The notes beneath the pieces are model-generated. The model saw nothing but the letters and a program-made list of their open reading frames with translations. It was not told the DNA's origin and searched no databases. From assembly GCF_002878395.1 (NCBI RefSeq), contig NC_061120.1:112318993-112382992 (forward strand): a stretch of 64,000 nt of DNA, read 5' to 3'. The stretch comes from Capsicum annuum. Its lineage: Eukaryota; Streptophyta; Magnoliopsida; Solanales; Solanaceae. The position numbers and the translations under genes were made by a program. Below are positions 42,201 to 50,032 of this stretch, in pieces; the first letter of the stretch is position 1, and every line of letters begins with the position of its first letter.

Positions 42201-44257
42201 AATTTGGAGAGAGATCATTCCTAAATAGGATTAGTGTAATCTATGTCATCCGTGGGTTTTCGAAGACCTGTTTCATTAAATGGCCAAAAGGAGTAAAGCT
42301 TATTCAACAGATTTGGGAGTATAGTTTGAAAATTTTATCTTAAAATATCTATTTGGCGATGAAATTTGATTAGATATTGAAAATCTGGTCTTCAAAATTT
42401 TTAAGTTCCCAAAAGTTGAATTAAGACCAGCTTTTAGGACATTCACTCACAAAACTTCATTTTTTTCCCAATAAACTACATGTTCAAGTACAACTTCAAA
42501 TTCCAAAAATCACAACTCCAAAAAACCAAATTTTTAAGTTTAAATTTAAAAATCTATGGCCAAATGGGAGCTTAGGCATGTAGTATATCAGGGATTATCT
42601 GCTACATTACCCATTTCCTAGTCCTAGATTTCAAAATCTAAGAAGCCCATTATCTTATCAAGGTGCAATACCTGCAGTGCAGTTCATATGACATGGTCCA
42701 GACTTATCACAACAAGCCAAAACAATGATGTGAAATTGTCAATTAGTAAGCTCCCAGTAAATTTCCTCAGGACTCCGGTCTATCATAACTAGAAACAACC
42801 CAAAACATAACTTTGACATCACCCGTCACTGAGAAGCAACAGATGATGCAGAACAGCACTTTCACAAGGAATCTGGTTGACCCATACAAAAAGGTAACAG
42901 TGGCTGCCAATTTTCTGCTTGTTTTCTCATTACGTGGGTTTGAATTCAAAGAGGTACTCCTAGTTCTCCAATAAGTCCTCAAATTCATAATTATTCCATC
43001 TAAAGCTGATCCGACATATAATTTCACTTTAGGAAATTAAGAAAGTTAATCTTCTCTTATTAGTCACCTCATTAACAATAATATCTAGCAATTGATCCAC
43101 TCACCTAATTAGAAATTATTTCAACAAGGCTTGTTATCTCATATCAGGAACAGAAACAAATAACATCATATCAAAAAAAAAAAAAAAGACTAAAACAATG
43201 CAAGTTGAAACTTTCAAATCATCAATAGCCAAATATGCCTCAATTCCAGACTGGTTGGGTTGGCTGCATATATCTTACTTATCTGTTCTGCTCCGTTTAT
43301 AAGCCCGTTTAATATAATATGAAACTCATAAAAGCAAGGTTGCACTTCAAAATATCAATCAACCAAATTTGCTTAGGGTGGGCTATAAGAATCTTCTACG
43401 TCTGTTCTGCATTACACACATGCCCACTTCATTTCGCACGAATAACAACTTTCAAGTAACAGATCAAATGAACAAAAAGCCGTGTTAACATCTATATTAA
43501 TCAGTCGGAAGGAAAGGTTTTTCTATCATAATATTTAGAGATAATGCTCTATTTCACCCTTGAACTATACCCAAAACGACTGAGACATACCTCAACTTAA
43601 AGGGCACCCTTAAACTATACCCAAAACGACTGAGACATACCTCAACTTAAAGGATCCTATTACCCCTGAACTAGGATCCTATTACCCCTGAACTAATTAA
43701 AAGTGTAATTTTGACACCCTTAGTGCCTACATGGCACATACGTGGCACAACATATTGAATGGACCATGTAGGCATTAAGGTGTCAAAATTACACTTTAAA
43801 TTAGTTGAGGGCTAATAGGCCCACATTAAGTTCAAGGCACTAAGGTGTATCTCAGCCATTTTGGGTATAGTTTAAGCGTGAAATAGGGTATTTACTCTAA
43901 TATTTATTTATCTGTCAACCTCGGAATAGTTAAAGTCGGGTATATAAATCATCTATATCAACCCCGCTATATTTAAAATCAAAATTCCAGAAGGGTAGGA
44001 AAATACCCTGAGATACTTGAGCTTAATGCTGCCATAAGCGAGTCCAAACGTGAATGCCGATGCGCGCGCCACCTGCCCCCGGTCAAATCCGCCAACAACG
44101 AAATATGTCAACATTTAAAAAAATATTAAAAAATGAGAAGTTTACTGAGACTTGTGGTAAGATAGAAGCACACGAAGCGAAGTGCAGAAGAAAGAAGAAG
44201 GATGATTACGAGAGCAAGAGTGCTGGTTCCTGAGTATGGTACGGGAAGAGGGGCCAT
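33160..44257 (-). CDS. Mitochondrial ATP synthase subunit e (small F-o subunit), three-exon gene
   Basis: Joining 44257-44210, 44072-44007 and 33207-33160 on the minus strand gives an uninterrupted 53-residue protein starting [16 protein letters not shown] and ending KAEAKAHH, which I recognise as plant ATP synthase subunit e. Subunit e is a single-span inner-membrane protein of the membrane part of the enzyme. With subunit g it promotes dimer formation and cristae shape. The membrane segment is about residues 17-32 and contains the GxxxG motif (Gly26, Gly30, in FGLAYG). The tail is basic and then His-rich. Both introns are GT-AG and phase 0: intron 1 is 137 bp and intron 2 is 10,799 bp and full of transposons. 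Length and ends fit the family, and no disabling change is seen. Gene order and splice sites are inferred from sequence only. Confidence 0.93.
33905..34367. repeat. Interspersed element with imperfect inverted ends (MITE-like)
   Basis: The left edge reads AAGTTGCTC...GGTGTCCGATACGGGTGCGG. The right edge, inverted, reads AAGTTGCACGGGCTC followed by GGTGCTGCACCCGTG. GC-rich ends surround an AT-rich core with a 93-codon frame (34000-34281) of no known family. It looks like a non-autonomous DNA element, but superfamily and target duplication are not clear. Confidence 0.45.
34820..35180 (+). pseudogene. RTE-clade LINE, fragment of the ORF C-terminus
   Basis: Plus-strand translation gives [20 protein letters not shown] and KYHIHEKV, a degraded match to the [21 protein letters not shown] segment that follows the RTE reverse transcriptase. 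It ends with [20 protein letters not shown], which fits the extreme C-terminus. It carries many stops, and a small internal duplication (GGCCATTTGAGAT twice) is present. Confidence 0.7.
35565..35625 (+). repeat. Short RTE 3'-end scrap
   Basis: ACCCAACTTGTTCGAGACTG followed by a weak TTG run matches the end of the coding and 3' region of a second Solanaceae RTE family. It is small and could be the displaced end of the 34820-35180 copy. Confidence 0.45.
35626..36104. other. Intronic sequence without a recognised element
   Basis: Contains a short direct repeat (AAATCTACAACCAAA near 35697 and 35730). Nothing else can be assigned. Confidence 0.4.
36105..36800 (+). mobile_element. 5'-truncated RTE-clade LINE (C-terminus and 3' tail)
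   Basis: Translation gives [20 protein letters not shown] and [16 protein letters not shown], then [17 protein letters not shown], the same C-terminal landmarks as the better copy at 39587-40809. The 3' UTR (36690-36800) contains CTTGTAGGGGGTAAGG and GTACATACACACTACCCTCC-like text and ends in a TTG-rich run. Frameshifts are present and the reverse transcriptase part is absent. Confidence 0.8.
37099..37204 (-). mobile_element. RTE-type 3'-end insertion with 16-bp target duplication
   Basis: The plus strand shows (CAA)n, AACCCAATATATTCCCACAT, then GTGGGGTCTGAGGAGGGTAG, the inverse of the RTE 3' end. It is flanked by perfect 16-bp direct repeats TTGACAACTGTTGGAC at 37083-37098 and 37205-37220. 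A clean, extremely 5'-truncated retroinsertion of only 106 bp. Confidence 0.9.
37422..37474 (+). mobile_element. 53-bp RTE-type 3'-end insertion with ~31-bp direct repeats
   Basis: CCCCACGCTGTGGGAATACA followed by CTGGGTTTGTTGTTGTTGTT is the RTE 3' end in plus orientation. It is flanked by near-identical repeats (ATTCCTTATAAAAAGATAAA...) at 37392-37421 and 37475-37506. The long flanking repeat and tiny insert suggest a very short reverse-transcription event. Confidence 0.85.
38319..38414 (+). repeat. Four 24-bp tandem repeats
   Basis: Units at 38319, 38343, 38367 and 38391 read CAAGTTGCAAGTAGCTCAAG plus four bases with few changes. Being a multiple of three, the array reads as an 8-residue repeat (KLQVAQAG) in one frame, but no gene context supports translation. 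It lies inside the copia-type element before its polypurine tract. Confidence 0.95.
38753..38931 (-). mobile_element. tRNA-derived SINE (Au-SINE-like), nested in the LTR
   Basis: On the minus strand it starts GAAGGGTAGCCTTGGAGTAA with an A-box-like TGGAGTAACTGG and a B-box GGTTCAAGCC, and ends GGGCTGCC then T-rich sequence. It is flanked by 21-bp direct repeats AATGGAAAAATACAATAAAA (38732-38752, 38932-38952, one mismatch). The body matches the widespread angiosperm Au-type SINE as I remember it. Pol III would transcribe it and LINE machinery would mobilise it. Confidence 0.9.
39263..40836 (-). mobile_element. 5'-truncated RTE-clade LINE with TTG tail
   Basis: On the minus strand the ORF (40809-39587) is followed by a ~320-bp 3' UTR carrying GGTATGGACTGCGTACATCT and GTGGGAATACACTGGGTTTG, ending in (TTG)n at 39263. 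The 5' side stops within the RT domain ([15 protein letters not shown] near 40800) and abuts a SINE piece. Endonuclease and early RT motifs are missing, so it cannot move on its own. Confidence 0.93.
39587..40809 (-). pseudogene. RTE LINE reverse transcriptase, N-terminally truncated but open
   Basis: A continuous frame of over 395 codons. RT landmarks are [59 protein letters not shown] and the catalytic box [12 protein letters not shown] (FADD with both Asp). After RT come [44 protein letters not shown] and [20 protein letters not shown], the standard RTE C-terminus. The upstream endonuclease is lost, hence a fragment rather than a gene. It is by far the best preserved transposon protein of the window. 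It is antisense to nothing: it lies in the same orientation as the host gene. Confidence 0.93.
40837..40915 (+). mobile_element. 3' half of an Au-like SINE, plus orientation
   Basis: GACCTTTATGGTCGGGCGCT followed by CACATAGCGAGGCTTCAATG and CACCGGGCTACCCTTTT matches the second half of the SINE at 38753-38931 in opposite orientation. Its A and B boxes are absent. It is fused to the 5' end of the RTE LINE. Confidence 0.8.
40923..41925 (+). repeat. Gypsy LTR fragment in the intron, related to the LTR at 1-2083
   Basis: It begins at TATCACACCCTGGGTTTTGA and contains repeated GAGTCGTATGGTGGG-type phrases and GGTATTGGTATTGGTATT near 41570. It ends around GGGACGCCCATTACGACAAG, which resembles the right end of chromovirus LTRs. 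The first ~1 kb family member in the window is in opposite orientation. No internal domain is attached, so it is a solo or truncated LTR. Confidence 0.65.
42031..42312. repeat. Near-identical 141-bp tandem duplication
   Basis: Copies at 42031-42171 and 42172-42312 differ at about one internal position (AAGTTTGATGG versus ACGTTTGATGG) and one at the edge. It is unrelated to the 154-bp duplication. Confidence 0.95.
43538..43897. mobile_element. 360-bp MULE-type MITE with perfect 9-bp target duplication
   Basis: Terminal inverted repeats of roughly 120 bp (outer phrase CTATTTCACCCTTGAACTAT, inner AGTGTAATTTTGACACC) surround a short centre. TAATATTTA flanks both ends (43529-43537, 43898-43906); a 9-bp duplication is diagnostic of Mutator-like elements. 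The left arm has two internal tandem duplications, one of about 48 bp and one of about 22 bp. It ends about 100 bp from exon 2 of the ATP synthase gene. Confidence 0.9.
44007..44072 (-). CDS. ATP synthase subunit e, exon 2
   Basis: Codons 17-38. The acceptor GGGGGCAG precedes GTG GCG, and the donor GTATTT follows AGG. The 22 residues ([14 protein letters not shown], then SIKLKYLR) hold the membrane span and GxxxG motif. Confidence 0.92.
44210..44257 (-). CDS. ATP synthase subunit e, exon 1 (coding part)
   Basis: Codons 1-16, from ATG at 44257 (context TCGACAATGGCC, good for a plant start) to CTC at 44210, followed by the donor GTAATC. It reads [16 protein letters not shown]. No upstream in-frame ATG precedes it within the short predicted leader. 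Confidence 0.92.
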
Positions 44258-44296
44258 TGTCGACTGCAGATATCTGAGAAAGAAGCTTCTAGATCT

Positions 44297-44330
44297 CTTT
44301 TTATAAGCCCTAGAATTTGCAAAACCCTGA
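44297..44330 (-). promoter_or_regulatory. Candidate core promoter of the ATP synthase gene
   Basis: TATAAAAAG on the minus strand (44305-44297) lies 40 bp upstream of the ATG, which would leave a leader of only 15-20 nt. An AAACCCT telobox-like motif at 44322-44328 and a GGGCTTATA run are typical of plant housekeeping and ribosomal promoters. The start site is uncertain, and a longer leader starting further upstream is possible. Confidence 0.45.
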
Positions 44331-44544
44331 GCCTGCGACTGCGAGTATCGGTTTCGTTTTAACGAGAGAGCTGCAATCCAACGTGCTCACCCGCCTATTT
44401 GGAACGCTCACGGTATTGAAGGAAAGGTGATTTTAAGCAGGAATAATTTTTCGAATTAGTCATTATTTTAATTTTTAATTAATTATAATTCATAATTTTC
44501 TTTTGCCTATGAATTATTTTTAATTATAATTTATAGCAATCTTA

Positions 44545-44667
44545 CTACTTACCGACAGTAATGGTATGAACTGCGTACATCTTATTCTTCCCAAATTTTA
44601 CTATGTGGGAATACACTGGACTCATTATGTAGAAATATACTGAATTTATTGTTGTTCTTGTTGAATT
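44545..44667 (+). mobile_element. RTE/SINE-type 3'-end fragment
   Basis: ATGAACTGCGTACATCTTAT, ACTATGTGGGAATACACTGG and a TTG-rich end match the 3' part of the RTE element in plus orientation, more diverged than the intronic copies. AATTATAATTCA on both sides may be the target duplication, but AT-rich context makes this unsure. Confidence 0.6.
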
Positions 44668-44685
44668 ATAATTCACAATTTTTCT

Positions 44686-45060
44686 CATGTATTTTCTCTT
44701 TTTTTCTATTTTCTATTATTTTCTTCTTCTTTTTATTTTTTAATTTTTTTCTTTAATTTTTCTTTTCTTTTTTTGTTGTTTTCTCTTTATTTTTTATTTT
44801 TCACTTTTTCCTTTTTTTTTTCTTTTTTTCCTTTTCGTTTTTCTTCTCTTTTTTTCTTTTTCTTTTTTATATTTTTTTCCCTTTATTTTTTTCTTTTTTT
44901 CCTTTTTATTTTATTTTTTTGTATTGTTTCTATTTTCTATTACTCTCCTTTTTTTTTTTTGTATTTTTTCCTCCTTTTTTTCTTTCATTTTTCCTCCAAT
45001 TTTTTCTCTCTTTTTTTTTTCATTTTTTTCTTTTCAATTTTTCTCCTTTTTTTTATTTGT
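44686..45060 (+). repeat. Pyrimidine (T/C) tract, about 375 bp
   Basis: Almost pure T with interspersed C, A and G. The Phe-rich frames within it are composition artefacts. Confidence 0.9.
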
Positions 45061-46065
45061 GCGAACTAGCAAATACAAATATAAGTGTGAACTATAAAAT
45101 ATAAATATAAGTGCGAACTATAAAATACAAATATAAATGCGAACTATAACAAATAAATACAAGTGTAAACTATAAAATACAAATACAAATGTGATTTATA
45201 ACTTATAAATACAAGTGTGAACTATCATTTGCATTTTTTAATTATTAAAAAGGAACGATTGATTTTCTTTTCACGAATACTTGTTTGTATTTATTGATAT
45301 GAGTTGTATTTATTGATACAAATAAATGTAACTCAAATTTTTATAGAAATACAATATATACAAATGCCTATTGTATTTGTATTTGTAAAGTCATTTGTTT
45401 CATTTGTTTGTCATTATATTTGTATCAAGTGATATTTGTTTATTTACAAATATAAATGATAATTTTGATATACAAATACAAAACGGTACATTTGTATCAA
45501 ATGATACATTACATATTTATATATTTTAGAATCAAGAAAATACAATTAATGCACTTACTTGTTTGTATACAAATACAAATGATAAATTGTACATGGTCAC
45601 GGCTAAATAAAATATGCAATCAACTTACAAATACAAATACAAAATAATTTCTTAAAAATAAAAAGGTAATGAAGAAATTAGAATACAAATATAAGTATAA
45701 TCCAAATATAAAAACACAATAAAACGATAATATAAATATAATCCAATATAATATTCAATCAATTATAAAATACAAACACAAAATAGTTCTTTAAAATACA
45801 AGTGTGAATTATATAAAATATAAATAATGGCGCAAACTAACAAATACAAATACAAGTGCGAACTATTAAATACAAATACAAATGCGAACTATAAAATATA
45901 AATACAAGTGCAAACTTTAAAATGCAAATACAATTGTATCAATAAATACAAAAATATAAATGACGGTGTGACTACAAATACAATAAATAATTGTGGTATT
46001 TACGTTATTATCCATGACTTGTGCTCGACTAGTCATATTATTCAAAAATACAAAAAATATAAAAT
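45061..46065 (+). repeat. AAATACAAATATAAGTGCGAAC minisatellite region
   Basis: Short units of about 33-36 bp with core CAAATACAAGTGCGAACTAT occur in direct orientation at 45061-45230 and again at 45790-45950. Between them lies TACAAATACAAATGATA-type AT-rich sequence in both orientations. The right part runs into an assembly gap. Confidence 0.8.
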
Positions 46066-46165
46066 NNNNNNNNNNNNNNNNNNNNNNNNNNNNNNNNNNN
46101 NNNNNNNNNNNNNNNNNNNNNNNNNNNNNNNNNNNNNNNNNNNNNNNNNNNNNNNNNNNNNNNNN
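46066..46165. other. Assembly gap of 100 N
   Basis: Exactly 100 N between the AAATACAAA repeat region and an A-rich block. Confidence 0.95.
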
Positions 46166-46320
46166 AAGAAGAAAGAAATAGAACTTAGAGATTAAAGAGA
46201 GAAAAAAAATAAAAAGAAAGAAAAGAAAAAAATAAAAGTACGAAAAAATAGAAAAAGAAGAAGAAAAAATGGGAAAAACACAAAAAATATAGAAATATGA
46301 AAAAAGATAATGGTAGTGTT
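46166..46320 (-). repeat. A/G-rich block after the gap
   Basis: AAGAAGAAAGAAATAG-like sequence, complementary in character to the T-rich block at 44686-45060. The pair may be the arms of another inverted-repeat element, but no exact arm alignment was established. Confidence 0.6.
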
Positions 46321-46620
46321 AGGCAAGAAAATATTCAGTTCAACGAGATAAGCGTGATTGAGATTTTTTTTCTTTTTAAAAATATTGAATTTCATTTTTG
46401 GCGCGACTAAATAGGGACTGTATTCATATTTTATACAAATACATAAATCGAATACAACGGCTATAAATGATAATTATGTAAAATGTGGCTATGGAAGGTG
46501 GGTTTTATAGCAAAATGCTAATATTTTTGAAAGATTTCATTTTTATAATATTGAAAATATACTACTATTTATGTAATAAGTTTTAGGGAAAGTCTTTTCA
46601 TATAATTTGCCTAAATGAAA

Positions 46621-46790
46621 GGGCAAAATAGGCTCAATAGATAGCCGAGAAGTGTATTTTAGGTCCAATAGATAGGTGAGAAGGGCATTTTTGGCCCAAT
46701 AGATAGACGAAAAGGGCATTTTAGACCAAATAGGTAGACGGGAGGCGTTTTTACACCATTTTACGTAGTTGAAGGGCATTTTAGGCCCCT
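46621..46790 (+). repeat. 31-bp tandem repeat, about 5.5 units
   Basis: Units start at 46621, 46652, 46683, 46714, about 46744 and 46774, with consensus core GGGCATTTTAGGCCCAATAG plus ATAGACGAGAA. Units vary but spacing is constant at 30-31 bp. Confidence 0.92.
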
Positions 46791-46804
46791 TTCCGTAGAT
46801 TTTT

Positions 46805-46922
46805 TTTTATTACCATTATTATTATTGTTGTTGTTATCACCATACTAATACTATCACTACACACTTTTTTGGGTTTGCAATTTTACTACGTACTACTATT
46901 TTATTATTATTATTATTATTAA
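46805..46922 (+). repeat. ATT/GTT trinucleotide microsatellites
   Basis: ATTATTATTATTGTTGTTGT at about 46815 and TTATTATTATTATTATTATT at about 46901. Confidence 0.9.
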
Positions 46923-47459
46923 ATTAAATGCATTCAAATATATTTATAGTTTATAAAATGAATAAATTTTTAAAATAGTAAGAGTTTATGTAGCACTCTT
47001 TAATCATATTTTTCTATTTTTTAGCTAATGACTTTTTTTCTTTTTAAAAAGATAAAATATTTTCAAATTCAAATATTTAATATTTAAATTATAAAAGAGA
47101 TAAGTTTTAAATGGTAAGTCTAGTAGAACTCTTCAATTATGAATTTCTAGTTAATGTATTTCAAATTCAAATTCTTAATCTTTCAATTCAAAATTTTTAT
47201 TACAATATTTTTAACTTTGTCTTAAAATATTTTTTAATTTTATCCTAAAAACTGTAAAGTGGCTATTTTAATATGTTGCCACTTGACATATTGTCTTGTT
47301 TTACTTTTGCTTTTATATATAAACTAGTTTAGGTGTATGCGTCTTGCGTGTGTACCTCACTTTAATGAGTTCAAACATTACATTAAATAAGATATTTGTT
47401 TAAATAATAAAGATGAATATAGTAATTAAATTTAATATCTTTTGAGTATGTAAGGATGG

Positions 47460-48200
47460 AGAATTTATCTATTAAATTTAATCTTTACCAAAAATATTTT
47501 TAAAATTCGATCAACATTCATCTACCATCTTAAGACATCAAAATAATACAAATAAATAAAATTTTTACACACATAAAGTTTCTCAAAGTTGTCTGACACT
47601 CATCTACCACCTGTAAATAATAACAAAATAATACGATAATAGAGATATCAAAATGATACAATTAAACCTAACCTTTACATTAAAAAAAATTCTCAAAGCC
47701 GATTAACATTTATCTATCACCTGTAAACTGCAACAAAATCATATGATAAAAGTGATATCAAAAAAATACAATTAAACTTAAATTTTATACACAAAAATTT
47801 CTCAAACTCAATCGAGATTCATCAACGAATTATAAACTACCACAAAATAATAAACTAATAGAGATATTACGATAATACGATTAAACCTTTTTTTTTTAAA
47901 ATTGGGGGTAGGGGAAGGGGATTACAATGTGGGGAATTGAACCCTCGCCAATAAGATGGAAGTTCAGGTAACTAATCAACTAAACTACTAAAGGTTAGTT
48001 ATAATACAATTAAATCTAATCTTTACCTAAAAAAAATTTCAAAGCCGACACACATTCATCTAGCATCTATAAATTAAAATAAATCAATAAGATAATAGAG
48101 ATATCAAAACAATACAATTAAACCTAACCTTTACACAAGAAATTCTTCAAAGCCAACTGACATTCATCTATGACCTGTAAACTATAAAAAAATAAATTAT
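47460..48200. repeat. Degenerate ~110-120-bp tandem repeat interrupted by a SINE
   Basis: Five to six units share ACAATTAAACCTAACCTTTA, TTCTCAAAGCCGA, CATTCATCTA and AATAGAGATATCAAAA in the same order, with anchors near 47478, 47555, 47665, 47775, 48010 and 48115. Identity is moderate. Confidence 0.8.
47888..48000 (-). mobile_element. tRNA-derived SINE with poly(A) tail and 16-bp target duplication
   Basis: The minus strand starts AACTAACCTTTAGTAGTTTA with an A-box-like TAGTTTAGTTGA and a B-box GGGTTCAATTCC, and ends in AATTTTAAAAAAAAA. Flanks are ATAATACGATTAAACC (47872-47887) and ATAATACAATTAAATC (48001-48016). At 113 bp it is short. It differs from the Au-type SINE at 38753 by its poly(A) tail. 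Confidence 0.88.
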
Positions 48201-48273
48201 AATGGTGATCACAAAGTTTCGATTTTGATCCAACTAATTCTTGTCTGGGCGAAAATTTTGACAAACAATAAAG

Positions 48274-48304
<31 letters not shown>
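48274..48304. repeat. (TA)n(CA)n microsatellite
   Basis: About nine TA units followed by six to seven CA units. Confidence 0.95.
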
Positions 48305-48306
<2 letters not shown>

Positions 48307-48839
48307 CTATTGAATTCTATTGTGCTGACAAAAACAGTGAAGATGTTGAGGGTTAGAAATCAAACATCCATCAATCTAGACATGCAATTGAATCAAGTTA
48401 GATGAGCATCAATGATATTCTTACAATAAGCAAACCGACTTGTTCTTTGGTTTAACGCACATCTCAATATTTATAGAAGTATTTTTCTTTGTAGAGTCCT
48501 ATTTTAGGAGTATTTTTCTAATTAAACAATAAAAAGGAAAATATTAATTAATTCTTCTACCATATATTTTAGGAAGTCTAGTAGAAAGAAAAATATGATT
48601 AATTCTCCTACCATATATTTCAGGAGTCCATATATTTTAGTAAGTCTAGTTAATATATAAAAATAATTAAATAATAAATTAAAAAATAGTGAAAAGACGG
48701 TAGAAAAAAGTTAAATTTGGAAAAAAATTTAATTGTAGGAAAATATAGGGTGTTTGTGGGTTGAAACAAATCAAGTAGGAACCAAATAGGATTAACTAAA
48801 AAAAAGGTGTTTTAATCAAGTATAGTAGGGAAAAAAACC

Positions 48840-49049
48840 GTATGTTTTACAATTAGTTAGGGGAAAAAAGTATTAAAAAATGGGGGAAAAGCTAAATTTG
48901 GAAAAAGCTAATTATAGGGAAATTTAGGGTGTAGGAAAAAAATTGTATGTTTTACAATTAGTTAGGGGAAAAAACGTATAAAAATGGGGGAAAAGGTAAA
49001 TTTGGAAAAAGTTAATTATAGGGAAATTTAGGGCGTTTTTTGGGTGAAA
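48840..49049. repeat. ~105-bp tandem duplication
   Basis: Copies starting at 48840 and 48945 share GTATGTTTTACAATTAGTTA, GGGGGAAAAG and AATTATAGGGAAATTTAGGG. A more distant partial copy precedes them at 48700-48770. Confidence 0.85.
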
Positions 49050-49059
49050 GAAACCCGAT

Positions 49060-49948
49060 ACAAATCAAATTAAATTTGGGAAGAATTTAATTGTAGGAAA
49101 AATTTAGTATATTTATTTTGAAGAATTTAATTGTAGGGAAAAGGATAAAAGACAATTTTGTCTAAAGCAGACTCTTTTAATGAAGGACAAAAAGTTTAAT
49201 TCACTTTTCTAAAGGCCTTCACACTTTTAATATATTATAGATATAGATTTAAAGAAAAAATAACCATGTGTGGTAATTATTTTAAATATTGACCATGACA
49301 TGTAATTATGAAGTCTTTTTATCCATACCACGTAATAATTCCTAAATTTTTTGGTGAAAGTAAAAGCGAACAAAGATGATATTTCACAAAGCATGAACTC
49401 ATTTTGTATGGAAATTACTAATTTTGTTTATTTATTTTTACCGAATCATTTTCATAATTGGAATGTTCATCTGAGTAAACTCATGTTCGAGACTATTGGA
49501 GCCAAAAGCATTTCTTGAAAGGTTTTCAGAATTGTATTTGCTTGACTTGTTTTTCAAAAAATAAAACACATTTTTTTTTGCCTGCCTTAAGATTGTTCTC
49601 CACAAATTCGAGGTAGGGTTATTGATGTGAGGTGGATTCAGAAAAAGGTGGTTCTAATTATAATTTTGTTGGTTGTCGTTATAATCTCAAAACGATTCAT
49701 TTTATAGAAACGTACAATTAAAGTTGGGGATAAATTAGCCGAAAGACCCATAGATAAAGTCTCCTTTTATGAGAATTAGACAATTCTTTTGGAAAAATGT
49801 TCTTTGTAAACACTTCTCTTGGGAAAACTTCCCTCAGAAGATTGCCCAAACAAATGCCCAAAAGTTATTAGTATTATCAATTTTATTTTTAGTTTTTTTC
49901 CTCGTAAATACAAAAGTCTATACTGTATTTTGCATCAGATATCAACTA
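49060..49948. other. AT-rich intergenic sequence, nothing assigned
   Basis: No domain, repeat family or splice-consistent exon series was recognised here. Confidence 0.4.
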
Positions 49949-50032
49949 GTCAGGATGGCCCAATGGTCTAAGGCGCCAGACTCAAGTTCTGTTCTTCGTA
50001 AGAGGGCATGAGTTTAAATTTCACTTCTGATA
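49949..50032 (+). tRNA. tRNA-Leu(CAA), probably a pseudogene
   Basis: 84 nt starting GTCAGGATGGCC with the anticodon loop ACTCAAGT (CAA at 49983-49985) and ending CACTTCTGATA. It matches plant nuclear tRNA-Leu(CAA) without an intron. The acceptor stem pairs fully with G-U wobble at position 1, and a TTTT terminator follows at once (50033-50036), with a CAA motif just upstream. Several usually fixed bases are changed: D-arm GAG to CAA, and the T-loop B-box GGTTCAAATC to AGTTTAAATT with an A-C mismatch in the T stem. A weakened internal promoter suggests decay. Confidence 0.8.

Larger units (their letters stand above)
33208..44006 (-). other. Giant second intron (10.8 kb) filled with mobile DNA
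   Basis: It is bounded by GTATTT (44006-44001) and TTTATAG (33208). It contains at least four RTE-LINE pieces, two SINE pieces, a copia-type LTR derivative, a gypsy LTR, a MULE-MITE and a 141-bp tandem duplication, inserted in both orientations. The exons on either side are intact. Confidence 0.85.

Noticed and set aside
43160..43200. A-run near 43172 as a retrogene or SINE tail
   Set aside because: No A or B box, no target duplication and no coding sequence upstream on either strand.
44210..44325. Plus-strand frame starting [20 protein letters not shown]
   Set aside because: It is antisense to exon 1 of the ATP synthase gene and shows no family resemblance. The minus-strand reading explains the sequence.
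44773..45104. Phe-rich frames of 98 and 61 codons
   Set aside because: Translations of a T-rich tract. No signal or membrane protein logic beyond composition. The same holds for 30818-31072, 5571-5783, 53615-53845 and 63142-63405.
45908..46195. Frames spanning the run of N
   Set aside because: The open reading is created by undefined bases in an assembly gap.
46621..46790. Regularly spaced short repeats resembling a CRISPR array
   Set aside because: Units are contiguous with no unique spacers, and the genome is a plant nuclear one. The same applies to 12915-13135 and 38319-38414.
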